Source: Nakamurella multipartita DSM 44233
GTDB taxonomy: Bacteria; Actinomycetota; Actinomycetes; Mycobacteriales; Nakamurellaceae
Direction: 5' to 3'
Assembly: GCF_000024365.1 (NCBI RefSeq)
Contig: NC_013235.1
Location: 4,774,001 to 4,838,000, forward strand
DNA: 64,000 nucleotides
The notes beneath the pieces are model-generated. The model ran no database searches. It was not told the origin of the DNA and saw only the letters and a list, made by a program, of their open reading frames with translations. The first letter of the stretch is position 1, and each line of letters opens with the position of its first letter. A program made the position numbers and the translations under genes. Below, one piece after another: positions 12,408-21,145 of the stretch.

Positions 12408-13400
12408 ATGACCGCTGCACCCGCGATCTCCGATTCGAATCCCCAGCCGAGCACCGTCCAGGGCGGCGCCTTCGGCACCGGCCTGGCCACCGTGACCGCC
12501 GACGGCACCGTGCTGGACGTCTGGTACCCGGCTCCCGGCCTGCTCGTCACCGAGCCCGGCGCGCCCCTGACCGAGCAGCCCGAGCTCCGGTTGGCCGAGC
12601 GGACCGACGACCTGCGGGACGTCACGCTGCAGGTCGTGCAGACCCGGATCGCCTCGCTGGCCGACGCGCCGACCGACACCGCCGACGCCTACCTGCGGCT
12701 GCACCTGCTCTCGGCCCGGCTGGTCCGGCCCCGCACCATCAACCTGGACGGCATCTTCGCCGTCCTGCCGAACAACGCGTGGACCTCGCTGGGCCCGGTG
12801 CCGCCGGAGGACGTCGAACGCGTCCGGCTCCGGGCACTGGAGGCCGGGCTGCGGCTGTCGGTGTTCGGGGTGGACAAGTTCCCGCGGATGACCGACTACG
12901 TGGTGCCCGCCGGCGTGCGGATCGCCCACGCGGACCGGGTGCGGCTGGGCGCCCACCTGGCCGCCGGGACCACCGTCATGCACGAGGGTTTCTGCAACTT
13001 CAACGCCGGCACCATCGGCACCTCGATGGTCGAGGGACGGATCTCGCAGGGCGTGCTGGTCGGCGACGGCAGCGACGTCGGCGGCGGCGCGTCGATCATG
13101 GGCACCCTGTCCGGCGGCGGCAAGGAGCAGGTCACCATCGGTGCGCACTGCCTGCTCGGCGCGAACTCCGGGGTCGGCATCTCCCTGGGCGACGAGTGCG
13201 TGGTCGAGGCCGGGCTCTACCTGACCGCGGGCACCAAGCTCACCCTGATCGCCGAGGGCGAGCAGCGGACGGTCAAGGCCCGGGAGCTCTCCGGCGCGTC
13301 CGGCCTGCTGTTCCGGCGCAACTCGCTGACCGGTGGCGTCGAGGCCGTGCCGCGGGCGGGGTCCTGGGGCGGGCTCAACGCCAGCCTGCACGCCCAGTAG
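12408..13400 (+). CDS. dapD: 2,3,4,5-tetrahydropyridine-2,6-dicarboxylate N-succinyltransferase
   Basis: 330 residues, the length of the actinobacterial DapD type. Transfers succinyl from succinyl-CoA to tetrahydrodipicolinate. The C-terminal half is a left-handed beta-helix of hexapeptide repeats ([68 protein letters not shown]). The ATG at 12408 lacks a strong ribosome site. With dapE and dapC in the same 7 kb, the succinylase branch of DAP synthesis is largely local. Confidence 0.95.
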   Translation: MTAAPAISDSNPQPSTVQGGAFGTGLATVTADGTVLDVWYPAPGLLVTEPGAPLTEQPELRLAERTDDLRDVTLQVVQTRIASLADAPTDTADAYLRLHLLSARLVRPRTINLDGIFAVLPNNAWTSLGPVPPEDVERVRLRALEAGLRLSVFGVDKFPRMTDYVVPAGVRIAHADRVRLGAHLAAGTTVMHEGFCNFNAGTIGTSMVEGRISQGVLVGDGSDVGGGASIMGTLSGGGKEQVTIGAHCLLGANSGVGISLGDECVVEAGLYLTAGTKLTLIAEGEQRTVKARELSGASGLLFRRNSLTGGVEAVPRAGSWGGLNASLHAQ

Positions 13401-13471
13401 TGGCCGGGTCCCGATCGGGCCGTCCGGCGGGTCAGGGCCGTGGTCCCGCCGCCGTGCGCGATAATTCCTCG

Positions 13472-14602
13472 GTGCCTCCCCGAACTCGCGCAGTGCCGCG
13501 GCCGGCACCGATCGTGCACCAGGACATGTTCACCGACGCCGCGCTGCACGACAGCCCCAAGCGAAACGGCAAGGGCCGGGCCAAGAAGGGGCCGGCCAAG
13601 GCCGCCACCGCGAACCCGCCGCCCGCCCCGCCGGCCGATGCTACGGCGCCGGCCCTCGGCGACGGTGGCACCGACCTGGACGGTCTGGAGCATCCGGTCA
13701 CCGCGCCCCCGCCCCGGCCGGCGCCCCGCCGCCCGGGCCTGATCCCGACCGAGATCGCCGACTCGATCGGACCGGTGCTGGGCAAGGCGGTCGCCGACAT
13801 CAAGGCGCACGAGGACGGCAGCCGCCGCGGCGGCGACATCGAGGACGTGCACAAGATGCGGGTCGCCACCCGCCGGGTGCGCGCCTACCTCAAAGCCGCC
13901 CGACCGGCGCTGGACCGGGTGGCCACCGACCGGCTGCGCAACGATGTGCGCGAGCTGGCCGGCACCCTGGGCGTCATCCGCGATCACGACGTGATGATCG
14001 ACCGGCTGCACCAGGAGGCCGCGCTGCTCGGCGACCCCGACACCGGCGCCCTGGAACACCTGATCAGCCGGCTGGAGACCGAACGCATCGCCGGCCGGGA
14101 CCGGCTGGTCACCGAGCTGGACGACCCGTCCTACCAGGCCCTGCTCACCGAACTGCAGGAGGCGGCCGCCCAGCCGCCCGTCGCCGATCCCTGGGCCGAC
14201 CTGCACGAGCTGGCCGCCGGCGAATGGCGCACCCTGCGCAAGGCCCGCACCAAGCTGCACCGGACCTTCGGCAAGAACCCGCCCAACGACGAGCTGCACG
14301 AGCTGCGGATCTACGGCAAGCGCTCCCGCTACGCGGCCGAGTTGCTGCCCAGCAAGGGCGACATCAGCGCGTTCCTGGAGGCCCTGGCCGGGCTGCAGGA
14401 GGTGCTGGGCGACCATCAGGACGCCTGCGTGCTGGAGGATCGGCTGCGGGAGCTGGTCGACGAGGTCGGCGATCCACACGCCGGCATCGCCGCCGGCCGG
14501 GTGATCCAGGGCTGCCGCGAACGTCGGGTGGCCGCCCGCGCCGCCTACCCGGCGGCCTGGAAGCGCGCCGAAGAGGCCGCCCGCAAAGCCTTCCCGGACT
14601 GA
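13472..14602 (+). CDS. CHAD domain-containing protein
   Basis: 376 residues from a GTG at 13472; an in-frame ATG at 13526 would remove 18 residues. The first 95 residues are low-complexity, rich in Pro, Ala and Lys. The CHAD domain starts near 100 and is a helical bundle with conserved histidines and basic residues: VHKMRVATRRVRAYLK, LGVIRDHDVMIDRL, ELHELRIYGKRSRYAAELL and LQEVLGDHQDACVL. CHAD domains bind inorganic polyphosphate and are often fused to CYTH phosphatases; no CYTH domain is present here. Follows dapD by 71 bp. Confidence 0.88.
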   Translation: MPPRTRAVPRPAPIVHQDMFTDAALHDSPKRNGKGRAKKGPAKAATANPPPAPPADATAPALGDGGTDLDGLEHPVTAPPPRPAPRRPGLIPTEIADSIGPVLGKAVADIKAHEDGSRRGGDIEDVHKMRVATRRVRAYLKAARPALDRVATDRLRNDVRELAGTLGVIRDHDVMIDRLHQEAALLGDPDTGALEHLISRLETERIAGRDRLVTELDDPSYQALLTELQEAAAQPPVADPWADLHELAAGEWRTLRKARTKLHRTFGKNPPNDELHELRIYGKRSRYAAELLPSKGDISAFLEALAGLQEVLGDHQDACVLEDRLRELVDEVGDPHAGIAAGRVIQGCRERRVAARAAYPAAWKRAEEAARKAFPD

Positions 14603-14648
14603 CCTGGCTCATCCTGGGGCAACCGCGCCCGGCGCGGGCCCACCTTGC

Positions 14649-14709
14649 GTCGACTGGCCTCACCCGCACCGCTGGACCGCGTTCGGCGGTGCGTTTGAGG
14701 CAAGTCGGC
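14649..14709. terminator. Imperfect inverted repeat between convergent CHAD and dapC genes
   Basis: Arms 14649-14672 and 14686-14709 pair at 20 of 24 positions (core CGCACCGC/GCGGTGCG and GCCTCA/TGAGGC) around a 13-nt loop. The location between two converging genes supports a bidirectional terminator. Confidence 0.55.
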
Positions 14710-14758
14710 GGCCGGACCAGGGCTCGGGTGCGGACCTCCCGTACGGCGTGGGGCCGGG

Positions 14759-15940
14759 TTAGCGGCGGCCGCGACGCTCCAGGCGCTCGGCAACGGCGGC
14801 GACGTGGTCGTCCGGCGCGGTCAGCGCGACCCGGACGTGGTTCATCCCGGCGTGCCCGTAGACGGTGCCCGGGCCGACCAGGATGCCGCGCTCGGCGAAC
14901 CAGTCGACGGTGCGCATCGCCGGCTCGCCCCGGGTGCACCACAGGTACAGGCCGGCCTCGGAGGCGACCTGGAAGCCGGCCCGGTCCAGCGCCTCGCGCA
15001 GGATCTCCCGGCGGTGCCCGTAACGGCTGCGCTGGGCCAGCACGTGCGCGTCGTCGTCCAACGCGGCCTGCGCGGCGGCCTGCACGGGGGCCGGCACCAT
15101 CGCCCCGAGATGCCGACGCGCGGCGACCAGCGAGGCGACGATGGTCGGGTCACCGGAGACGAAACCGGCCCGGTAGCCGGCCATGTTGGACCGTTTGGAC
15201 AGCGAGTGCACCGCGAGCAGACCGGTGTGGTCTCCCCCGCTGACCTCCGGGTGCAGGATCGAGACCGGCGTGGACTCCCAGCCCAGGTCGATGTAGCACT
15301 CGTCGGAGGCGACGACGGTGCCCCGGGAGCGGGCCCAGGCCACGACCTTGGCCAGGTGCTCGACCGGCAGGACCTTGCCGGTCGGATTGGACGGCGAGTT
15401 CAGCCACAGCAGGGCGACCCGCTCCGGTCCGAGTGCGGTGAGCGAGTCGGACCGCAGCACGGTGGCGCCGGCCATGATGGCGCCGATCTCGTACGTCGGG
15501 TAGGCCAGTTCCGGGATGACCACGGTGTCGCCGGAGCGCAGGCCCAACAGGGTGGGCAGGGCGGCGACGAACTCCTTGGACCCGATGGTCGGCATCACGT
15601 CGGCCGGGTCCAGCCCGCTCACCCCGTGCGCCCGCTCCAGCCAGCCGGTGTAGGCCGTGCGGACGGCGGCCGTGCCGTGCACGGTGGGGTACCCGGGAGC
15701 CTCGGAGCCGTCGGCCAATGCTCGCCGGATCGGCAGCGGGACCCGGTCCACCGGGGTGCCGATCGACAGGTCGACCATGCCGTCCGGATGCTCGGCGGCC
15801 CGTCGGCGGGCCGGCAACAAGCTGTCCCAGGGGAACTCGGGCAGCCGGTTGACCGGGGCCGGCTGGCGCAGACCCGAGGACGTGCTTGATGCGGCGGACG
15901 ACGCCGAGCCGGCGGCCGGGCGATCGTCCGACCCGCTCAG
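14759..15940 (-). CDS. dapC: N-succinyl-LL-diaminopimelate aminotransferase (DapC type)
   Basis: About 393 residues of a fold-type I PLP aminotransferase: [36 protein letters not shown] and the PLP lysine in [13 protein letters not shown]. In actinobacteria this gene follows fdxC, as here, and makes N-succinyl-LL-2,6-diaminoheptanedioate. The start is a problem. No ATG or GTG lies between the fdxC stop and the conserved [12 protein letters not shown]-terminus. The best candidate is a CTG at 15938-15940 that overlaps the fdxC TGA (CTGA); a TTG after PWDS would remove conserved residues. Enzyme call sure; start unsure. Confidence 0.88.
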   Translation of the reverse strand: MSGSDDRPAAGSASSAASSTSSGLRQPAPVNRLPEFPWDSLLPARRRAAEHPDGMVDLSIGTPVDRVPLPIRRALADGSEAPGYPTVHGTAAVRTAYTGWLERAHGVSGLDPADVMPTIGSKEFVAALPTLLGLRSGDTVVIPELAYPTYEIGAIMAGATVLRSDSLTALGPERVALLWLNSPSNPTGKVLPVEHLAKVVAWARSRGTVVASDECYIDLGWESTPVSILHPEVSGGDHTGLLAVHSLSKRSNMAGYRAGFVSGDPTIVASLVAARRHLGAMVPAPVQAAAQAALDDDAHVLAQRSRYGHRREILREALDRAGFQVASEAGLYLWCTRGEPAMRTVDWFAERGILVGPGTVYGHAGMNHVRVALTAPDDHVAAVAERLERRGRR

Positions 15941-16263
15941 TGGTCCTCCCCCATGGGCGGCAGGGCCGCGACCATCGGATCGTCCTTGGCCACCTTGCCG
16001 GTCTTGGACGCGCCGCCGGGCGAGCCCAGGTCGTCGAAGAAGTCCACGTTGGCCCGGGTGTAGTCGGCCCACTCGGCGGGGACGTCGTCCTCGTAGAAGA
16101 TGGCCTCGACCGGACAGACCGGTTCGCACGCGCCGCAGTCCACGCACTCGTCCGGGTGGATGTACAACATCCGGCCGCCCTCGTAGATGCAGTCGACCGG
16201 ACACTCCTCGACGCAGGCGCGGTCAAGCACGTCGACACAGGGCTCGGCGATCACATAGGTCAC
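15937..16263 (-). CDS. fdxC: Seven-iron ferredoxin
   Basis: 108 residues from a GTG at 16263, with GGAG about 9 nt upstream. The N-terminal half binds a [3Fe-4S] and a [4Fe-4S] cluster: [19 protein letters not shown] and [19 protein letters not shown], the classic FdxA/FdxC spacing. The acidic C-terminal half ([16 protein letters not shown]) is also family-typical. Acts as a cytosolic low-potential electron carrier. The open frame extends 48 codons upstream without family similarity. It is followed immediately by dapC, as in mycobacteria. Confidence 0.95.
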   Translation of the reverse strand: MTYVIAEPCVDVLDRACVEECPVDCIYEGGRMLYIHPDECVDCGACEPVCPVEAIFYEDDVPAEWADYTRANVDFFDDLGSPGGASKTGKVAKDDPMVAALPPMGEDH

Positions 16264-16372
16264 TTCGGTTCTCCAGCTCAGTCTCAGCGGGCGCGGTAGC
16301 CGCCGATGGGCACCGACAAGTATCACCCCCGCACGGGCGTGCCATGTACGCGGCCGGGCTCGACGCGCGGCC

Positions 16373-16951
16373 TTACCGCGGGCGGGCGGGCGGTTCGTCC
16401 GGTTCAACCGATCCCGACCCGGCGCCGGTCGGCGGCGCGGGGGCGTCCGGTCCGGCTCGCCGGGCGGCGTAGCGGGCCTGGGTGCGATCGGCCCACAGCA
16501 GCGTGAGCGTGGCCGCCCCGGCCAGCGAGCCGAGCCCCAGCAGCACCATCACCCGCCACTGCCCCTGCACCACGCTCACCGCCTGCGTGGGCATCATCGG
16601 ATTGCGCAGCAGGACCAGCCAGACCGACACCAGGAACCACGACGCCACCGGCAGCGCGGCGGCGACCAACGACCCGGTCAGGGCGTAGGCCGCCCGTGGA
16701 CCCAGGATCATCGCGGCCACCCCGAGCAGGGCGCTCACCGGCATCGGCACGGCGCCCAGATGCCAGGGCAGGAACGCCACCCCGACCACCGCCGTCCAGC
16801 CGGCCAGCAGTGTGATCAAGGCCACCAGCACCCAGTCGATCAGCTCGCCGCGGCGCACCGACCGCGCTGATCCAAGTGCCGGATCCGCGCCGGATTTGTC
16901 GGTTTCAACCGTCCTTGGATCAGCGCGGTGATCCGGGGCGCCCGGCGTCAC
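16373..16951 (-). CDS. Small multi-pass membrane protein linked to mshB (DUF6113-like)
   Basis: 192 residues if started at the GTG at 16951, which overlaps the mshB stop as GTGA; a GTG at 16858 would give 161 residues. About four transmembrane helices follow ([21 protein letters not shown], a second around [11 protein letters not shown], a third around [20 protein letters not shown], a fourth around [19 protein letters not shown]). The C-terminal tail is Pro- and Ala-rich. In actinobacteria a small membrane protein of unknown role regularly follows mshB; the assignment rests on that position and topology. A strong palindrome lies inside the 5' part of the long version, favouring the later start. 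Confidence 0.6.
   Translation of the reverse strand: MTPGAPDHRADPRTVETDKSGADPALGSARSVRRGELIDWVLVALITLLAGWTAVVGVAFLPWHLGAVPMPVSALLGVAAMILGPRAAYALTGSLVAAALPVASWFLVSVWLVLLRNPMMPTQAVSVVQGQWRVMVLLGLGSLAGAATLTLLWADRTQARYAARRAGPDAPAPPTGAGSGSVEPDEPPARPR
16861..16929. repeat. 16-bp perfect inverted repeat at the mshB/membrane-protein junction
   Basis: ACCGCGCTGATCCAAG at 16861-16876 is matched exactly by 16914-16929 with a 37-nt loop that itself contains CCGGATCCGCGCCGG. It lies just 3' of mshB and just 5' of the GTG at 16858. It could be an mRNA stem that ends or stabilises the mshB message. Confidence 0.55.
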
Positions 16952-17829
16952 CGGTCCAGGTCCAGCCCGGCGGCCACGTCGGCCGGCACCGTCCAGTCCG
17001 GCCCGACCGGGACCGGCGAGCCGGCCAGCACCCGGAAGTACTCGGCCGCGGGCAGCGGCTGGGCAATCCGATTGGACAGGGCGAACACCTCGCCGGGCAG
17101 CAGCTCGACCTGGGTGGCGTGCGCGGCCAGCGCGGCGCGACGCCGCGCGGCGGCCGCGGTGACGGGCACGGCCACCGCGACCGAGTCGTCGGCCGCCAGG
17201 AACCCGACCTCGTCGGCCGCCGCGGCCAGATACCCGGGCGGGGTCGTCAGCGCTGCGAAATCGGCCTGGGTGACCGTCCGGGGGCGGATCACCGCCAGCA
17301 CCCGGGGCACCGGCCAGGCGGCCAACGGCAGCGCGGCCAGCACGACCTGATGCACGGCCACGTGGTCGGGATGGCCGTAGCCGCCGTCCTCGTCGTAGGT
17401 GAGCAGCACATGTGGGCGGACCCGGTCGATCTCCCGGGCCAGCGCCCGGGCCGCCCGATCATGGTCGGGGCCGCCGCGCTGCGCCCGGATGAACGCCCGC
17501 GGATGCTCGGCCGACGGTGTGCCGGCCATGCCGGAGTCCCGGAACGCGCCCAGCCCACCGAGCATGACCCGTTCCCGCACGCCCAGCGCCGCGCCGGCGG
17601 CCGCCAGCTCGGTCAGCCGGTACCCGCCGAGCTGGTCGGCCCGGGCGGCGATCAGGCCCTGCAGCTCGTCGCCGATCACCTCCCCCTCCTCGCCGAGGGT
17701 GGCGGTGACCAGAGTGACCTCGGCACCGGCCAGGGCCGCCCCGGCCAGCGTGCCGGCCATGGTCAGCGACTCGTCGTCGGGATGCGCGTGGACGGCAAGC
17801 AGGCGGGCAGGCACGTCGGCAACGTACAC
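16948..17829 (-). CDS. mshB: N-acetyl-1-D-myo-inositol-2-amino-2-deoxy-alpha-D-glucopyranoside deacetylase (mycothiol synthesis)
   Basis: 293 residues. This zinc LmbE-like deacetylase removes acetate from GlcNAc-Ins, the second committed step to mycothiol. The metal motif AHPDDE is at 15-20 and the second ligand motif HPDH at 153-156, matching the His-Asp-His zinc triad of the family. GTG at 17829 is used; a GTG at 17814 is possible. It lies 33 bp after the peptide-transporter ATPase gene on the same strand and is coupled to the following membrane-protein gene. Shows that the host uses mycothiol rather than glutathione. Confidence 0.93.
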   Translation of the reverse strand: MYVADVPARLLAVHAHPDDESLTMAGTLAGAALAGAEVTLVTATLGEEGEVIGDELQGLIAARADQLGGYRLTELAAAGAALGVRERVMLGGLGAFRDSGMAGTPSAEHPRAFIRAQRGGPDHDRAARALAREIDRVRPHVLLTYDEDGGYGHPDHVAVHQVVLAALPLAAWPVPRVLAVIRPRTVTQADFAALTTPPGYLAAAADEVGFLAADDSVAVAVPVTAAAARRRAALAAHATQVELLPGEVFALSNRIAQPLPAAEYFRVLAGSPVPVGPDWTVPADVAAGLDLDR

Positions 17830-17862
17830 GCGGGACCCCGTCCGGGCGGGCAGGGCGTGCGG

Positions 17863-18924
17863 TCAGGCCGCCGATCCGGCGACGTGCCGAGCCGCATTCG
17901 CCGTCTCCGCCGCCGGGTCGGTCACCGGGAAGTGGCAGGCCACCAAATGCCCGGACCCGTGGTCGACCGGCAGCGGTTCCTCGGCGGCGCAGATCTCCTG
18001 AGCCTTCCAACAGCGGGTGCGGAACCGGCAGCCGGAAGGCGGATTGAGCGGGCTCGGCACGTCCCCGGTCAGCATGATGCGCTCGCGGACCCGCTCGGAG
18101 TTCGGGTCGGCCTCGGGCGCCGCGGACAGCAGCGCCACCGTGTACGGGTGGGTCGGCCGCTGGTAGACGTCGTCGCGCGACCCGGTCTCCACGATCTTGC
18201 CCAGGTACATCACCGCGATCCGGTCCGAGATGTGCCGGACGATCGACAGATCGTGCGCGACGAAGAAGTAGGCCAGGCCCAGGGTGTCCTGCAGGTCCTC
18301 CAGCAGGTTGACCACCCCGGCCTGCACCGAGACGTCCAGCGCGGAGACCGGCTCGTCCAGGATCAGCACGTCCGGCTCCAGCGCGAGGGCTCGGGCAATG
18401 CCGATGCGCTGCCGCTGGCCGCCGGAGAACTCATGCGGGTAGCGGTTGCCGTGCTCGGGCGACAGGCCGACCAACCGCAGCAGCTCACCCACCCGGGCCA
18501 GGCCGTCCTTGCTCCACATCCCGTGAATCTTGTAGGCCTCGGCGATGATGTCGTTGACCGGCATCTTGGGGTTCAGCGAGGCGTACGGGTCCTGAAAGAC
18601 GATCTGCAGATCGCGCCGGACGACGCGCAGCTCCTCCGCGCCCATCGTGGTCAGTTCCTTGCCGCGAAAGCGCACCGAGCCGGACGTCGGCTTGTGCAGC
18701 TGCAGGATGGCCCGACCGGTGGTCGACTTGCCGCACCCGGATTCGCCGACCACACCCAGCGTTTCGCCGGCATCCAGGTGCAGCGACACCGACGAGACGG
18801 CCTGCACCTTGCCGACCACCCGGCGGATCACGCCGCCGCCCTTGATCGGAAATTCCTTGACCAGGTCGGTGACCTGCAGCAGGTGCTCGTCGGCCGGGGC
18901 GGCCGCCGGCGGGGTCGTGCTCAT
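17863..18924 (-). CDS. dppF: Oligopeptide/dipeptide ABC transporter, second ATP-binding protein
   Basis: 353 residues. Walker A is GESGCGKST at about 60-68, the Q-loop region FQDPYASLNP, the signature FSGGQRQR and Walker B VLILDEP. The C-terminal oligo_HPY extension (HPYTVALLSAAPEADP..., CRFRTRCWKAQEIC) with its cysteines is typical of OppF/DppF. The start overlaps the dppD stop (ATGA). Last gene of the five-gene importer. Confidence 0.93.
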   Translation of the reverse strand: MSTTPPAAAPADEHLLQVTDLVKEFPIKGGGVIRRVVGKVQAVSSVSLHLDAGETLGVVGESGCGKSTTGRAILQLHKPTSGSVRFRGKELTTMGAEELRVVRRDLQIVFQDPYASLNPKMPVNDIIAEAYKIHGMWSKDGLARVGELLRLVGLSPEHGNRYPHEFSGGQRQRIGIARALALEPDVLILDEPVSALDVSVQAGVVNLLEDLQDTLGLAYFFVAHDLSIVRHISDRIAVMYLGKIVETGSRDDVYQRPTHPYTVALLSAAPEADPNSERVRERIMLTGDVPSPLNPPSGCRFRTRCWKAQEICAAEEPLPVDHGSGHLVACHFPVTDPAAETANAARHVAGSAA

Positions 18925-20096
18925 CGCCGGGCCTCGCTCTCGGTGTGGAAGAACGCCGTGGCATCGGGCGCCGCCGCCAACTGATCCCAGTGATGGCAGG
19001 CCGCGTCGTGATCCTCGGTGTCGGTCGGGGCCAGGGTGGGCTCGACCTCATGGCAGACATCGGTGGCCAGCGGGCACCGCGGCGAGAACGGGCACCCGGT
19101 CGGCAGGTTGATCAGGGACGGCGGCGCGCCGGTAATCGGTCGTAGCCGTCCGGTGTCCCCGGCCGTCGGGATCGATCCGAGAAGCCCGGCGGTGTAGGGC
19201 ATCCGGGGGTGGTAGAAGACGGTGTCGGTGGCCCCGAGCTCGACCGGACGTCCGGCATACATCACCAGCGTGCGATGGGTCATGCCGGCGACGACACCCA
19301 GGTCGTGGGTGATCAGGATGATCGCCGCGTTGAACGCGTCCTTGACCTCCATCAGCTTTTCCAGGATCTGCGCCTGCACGGTGACGTCCAGCGCGGTGGT
19401 CGGCTCGTCGGCGATGATCACGTCGGGATTGTTGATGACGGCCATGGCGATCATCGCCCGCTGCCGCATGCCGCCGGAGAACTCGTGCGGGTAGGAGTTG
19501 AGCCGCTCCTTGGGCTGCGGGATGCCGACCAGCGCGAGCATCTCCTCCGCCCGGGCCATCGCGTTCTTCTTGGACATCATCTCGTGCGACAGCACGGCCT
19601 CGGCGAGCTGGAACCCGATGGTGTAGACGGGGTTCATCGCCGTCATCGGGTCCTGGAAGATCATCGCGATCTTGCGCCCGCGCAGCGAGCGCTGCTGCGC
19701 CTTGCTCATCGAGAGCACGTCCTGCCCCCGGAAGGAGATCGTGCCGGTGATCCGCGCGCTCTTGGGCAGCAGCCCCATCACCGCCATGGACGAGACCGAC
19801 TTGCCGGAGCCGGACTCGCCGACGATGCCGAGCACCTCCCGCTCGTGCAGCCGGTAGGAGACCCCGCGGACGGCCTGGACCAGCCCGTCGTCGGTCGGGA
19901 ACCCGACCGTCAGGTTGTCCACCCGGAGCACCTCGGTCGAGCCGACCTCACCCAGATGGGCGGCATGCCGGGGTTGGACCTCGGCCCCGGTCGAGGGTTC
20001 GTAGACCTCGTACAGCTCGGGCGCCTCGAGGGCGGCCGGGCCGTACAGGCTGCCACCGGGCGTCTGGTTCGGCGGGGTGGTCGGAGGAACGGTCAT
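18921..20096 (-). CDS. dppD: Oligopeptide/dipeptide ABC transporter, first ATP-binding protein
   Basis: 391 residues. A 55-residue Pro/Glu-rich N-terminal leader precedes the ATPase. Walker A GESGSGKS at 93-100, FQDPMTAMNP, FSGGMRQR signature, Walker B VIIADEP, and the oligo_HPY tail (PTGCPFSPRCPLATDVC). The start is shared with the dppC stop as TGATG, so translation is coupled. Pairs with DppF to drive peptide uptake. Confidence 0.92.
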   Translation of the reverse strand: MTVPPTTPPNQTPGGSLYGPAALEAPELYEVYEPSTGAEVQPRHAAHLGEVGSTEVLRVDNLTVGFPTDDGLVQAVRGVSYRLHEREVLGIVGESGSGKSVSSMAVMGLLPKSARITGTISFRGQDVLSMSKAQQRSLRGRKIAMIFQDPMTAMNPVYTIGFQLAEAVLSHEMMSKKNAMARAEEMLALVGIPQPKERLNSYPHEFSGGMRQRAMIAMAVINNPDVIIADEPTTALDVTVQAQILEKLMEVKDAFNAAIILITHDLGVVAGMTHRTLVMYAGRPVELGATDTVFYHPRMPYTAGLLGSIPTAGDTGRLRPITGAPPSLINLPTGCPFSPRCPLATDVCHEVEPTLAPTDTEDHDAACHHWDQLAAAPDATAFFHTESEARR

Positions 20097-21145
20097 CAGG
20101 CACGCACCCGGTTCTGCCGCGGGTCGAACGCATCCCGCAAGCCGTCGCCGATGAAGTTGATGGACAAGGCGATGATGATGATGAACAGGCCGGGCCACCA
20201 GAACAGCCACGGCCGGGTGGCGAACGCATTCTGGTAGGTCGAGACCAGCAGGCCCAGGGAGGTGTCCGGCGCACGGACGCCGAAACCAAGGTAGGACAGC
20301 GAGGTCTCCAGCAGGATCGCGGTCGCGATGGCCAGCGTGGCGGCCACCGTGATCACCCCGACCGTGTTCGGCAGAATGTGCTTGAAGATGATCCGCCGGG
20401 GCTTGGCGCCCAGGGCCCGGGCCGCCTCGACGAATTCCTTCTCCCGCAACGAGAGGAACTCGCCGCGGACCAGGCGGGCCAGCGAGGTCCACAGCACGCA
20501 GCCCAGCACGATGGCCAGCACCAGCGGACCCGAGCCACCGAACCGCTGGCCCAGCACCGCGGCGATCACCAGCACCGGGATGGTGATCATGACGTCGGTG
20601 AAGCGCATCAGCGTGCCCTCGACCCAGCGGCCGTAGTAGCCGGAGATCGCCCCGATGGCCACGCCGATGACCGTGCTCACGATACCGACGACGAACGCGA
20701 TCATGATCGAGATCTGGGCCCCGCGCATGGTCAGGGCGAAGTAGTCGCGACCCAGGTCGTCCTGGCCGAACGGGTGCAGGCCGATATGGAACCCCTCGCC
20801 GCCCAGGAATGTCGGCAGCAGGCTGAGCGTGGGGGCGCCTCGATTCACCACCACCCCGGGTGTCGTGTAGTCGTAGATCCACCAGCCCGGGATGCCGGCG
20901 ATGCCGATCGAGGTGAAGGCCAGCAGAATCACCAGGATCAGCAGGGTCAGCGAAATCATCGCGGCCTTGTGCCGGAAGAATCGGCGCCGGACCAGCTGCC
21001 CCTGGGTGCGGGCCACGATCGCCATGCCCTGCGCGGCCGTGCCGGTGGCGTCCGGCTTGCGCGGCGGTGTGGGCGGAACCGGGGAGGAAACGGGTTCGGA
21101 GGCCGGTACCGGCTCGTCGACCGGCTTGGAATCGGTGCTGCTCAT
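20096..21145 (-). CDS. dppC: Oligopeptide/dipeptide ABC transporter permease (DppC type)
   Basis: 349 residues from the ATG at 21145, which overlaps the dppB stop (ATGA). A Pro/Ser-rich cytoplasmic N-terminus is followed by a first helix at about 78-100 and the OppC_N region, then five helices. The EAA loop reads FVEAARALGAKPRRIIFKHILPNT, the contact to the ATPases. The loop HPFGQDDLGRDYFALTMRGAQIS is diagnostic of DppC/OppC. Confidence 0.92.
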   Translation of the reverse strand: MSSTDSKPVDEPVPASEPVSSPVPPTPPRKPDATGTAAQGMAIVARTQGQLVRRRFFRHKAAMISLTLLILVILLAFTSIGIAGIPGWWIYDYTTPGVVVNRGAPTLSLLPTFLGGEGFHIGLHPFGQDDLGRDYFALTMRGAQISIMIAFVVGIVSTVIGVAIGAISGYYGRWVEGTLMRFTDVMITIPVLVIAAVLGQRFGGSGPLVLAIVLGCVLWTSLARLVRGEFLSLREKEFVEAARALGAKPRRIIFKHILPNTVGVITVAATLAIATAILLETSLSYLGFGVRAPDTSLGLLVSTYQNAFATRPWLFWWPGLFIIIIALSINFIGDGLRDAFDPRQNRVRA

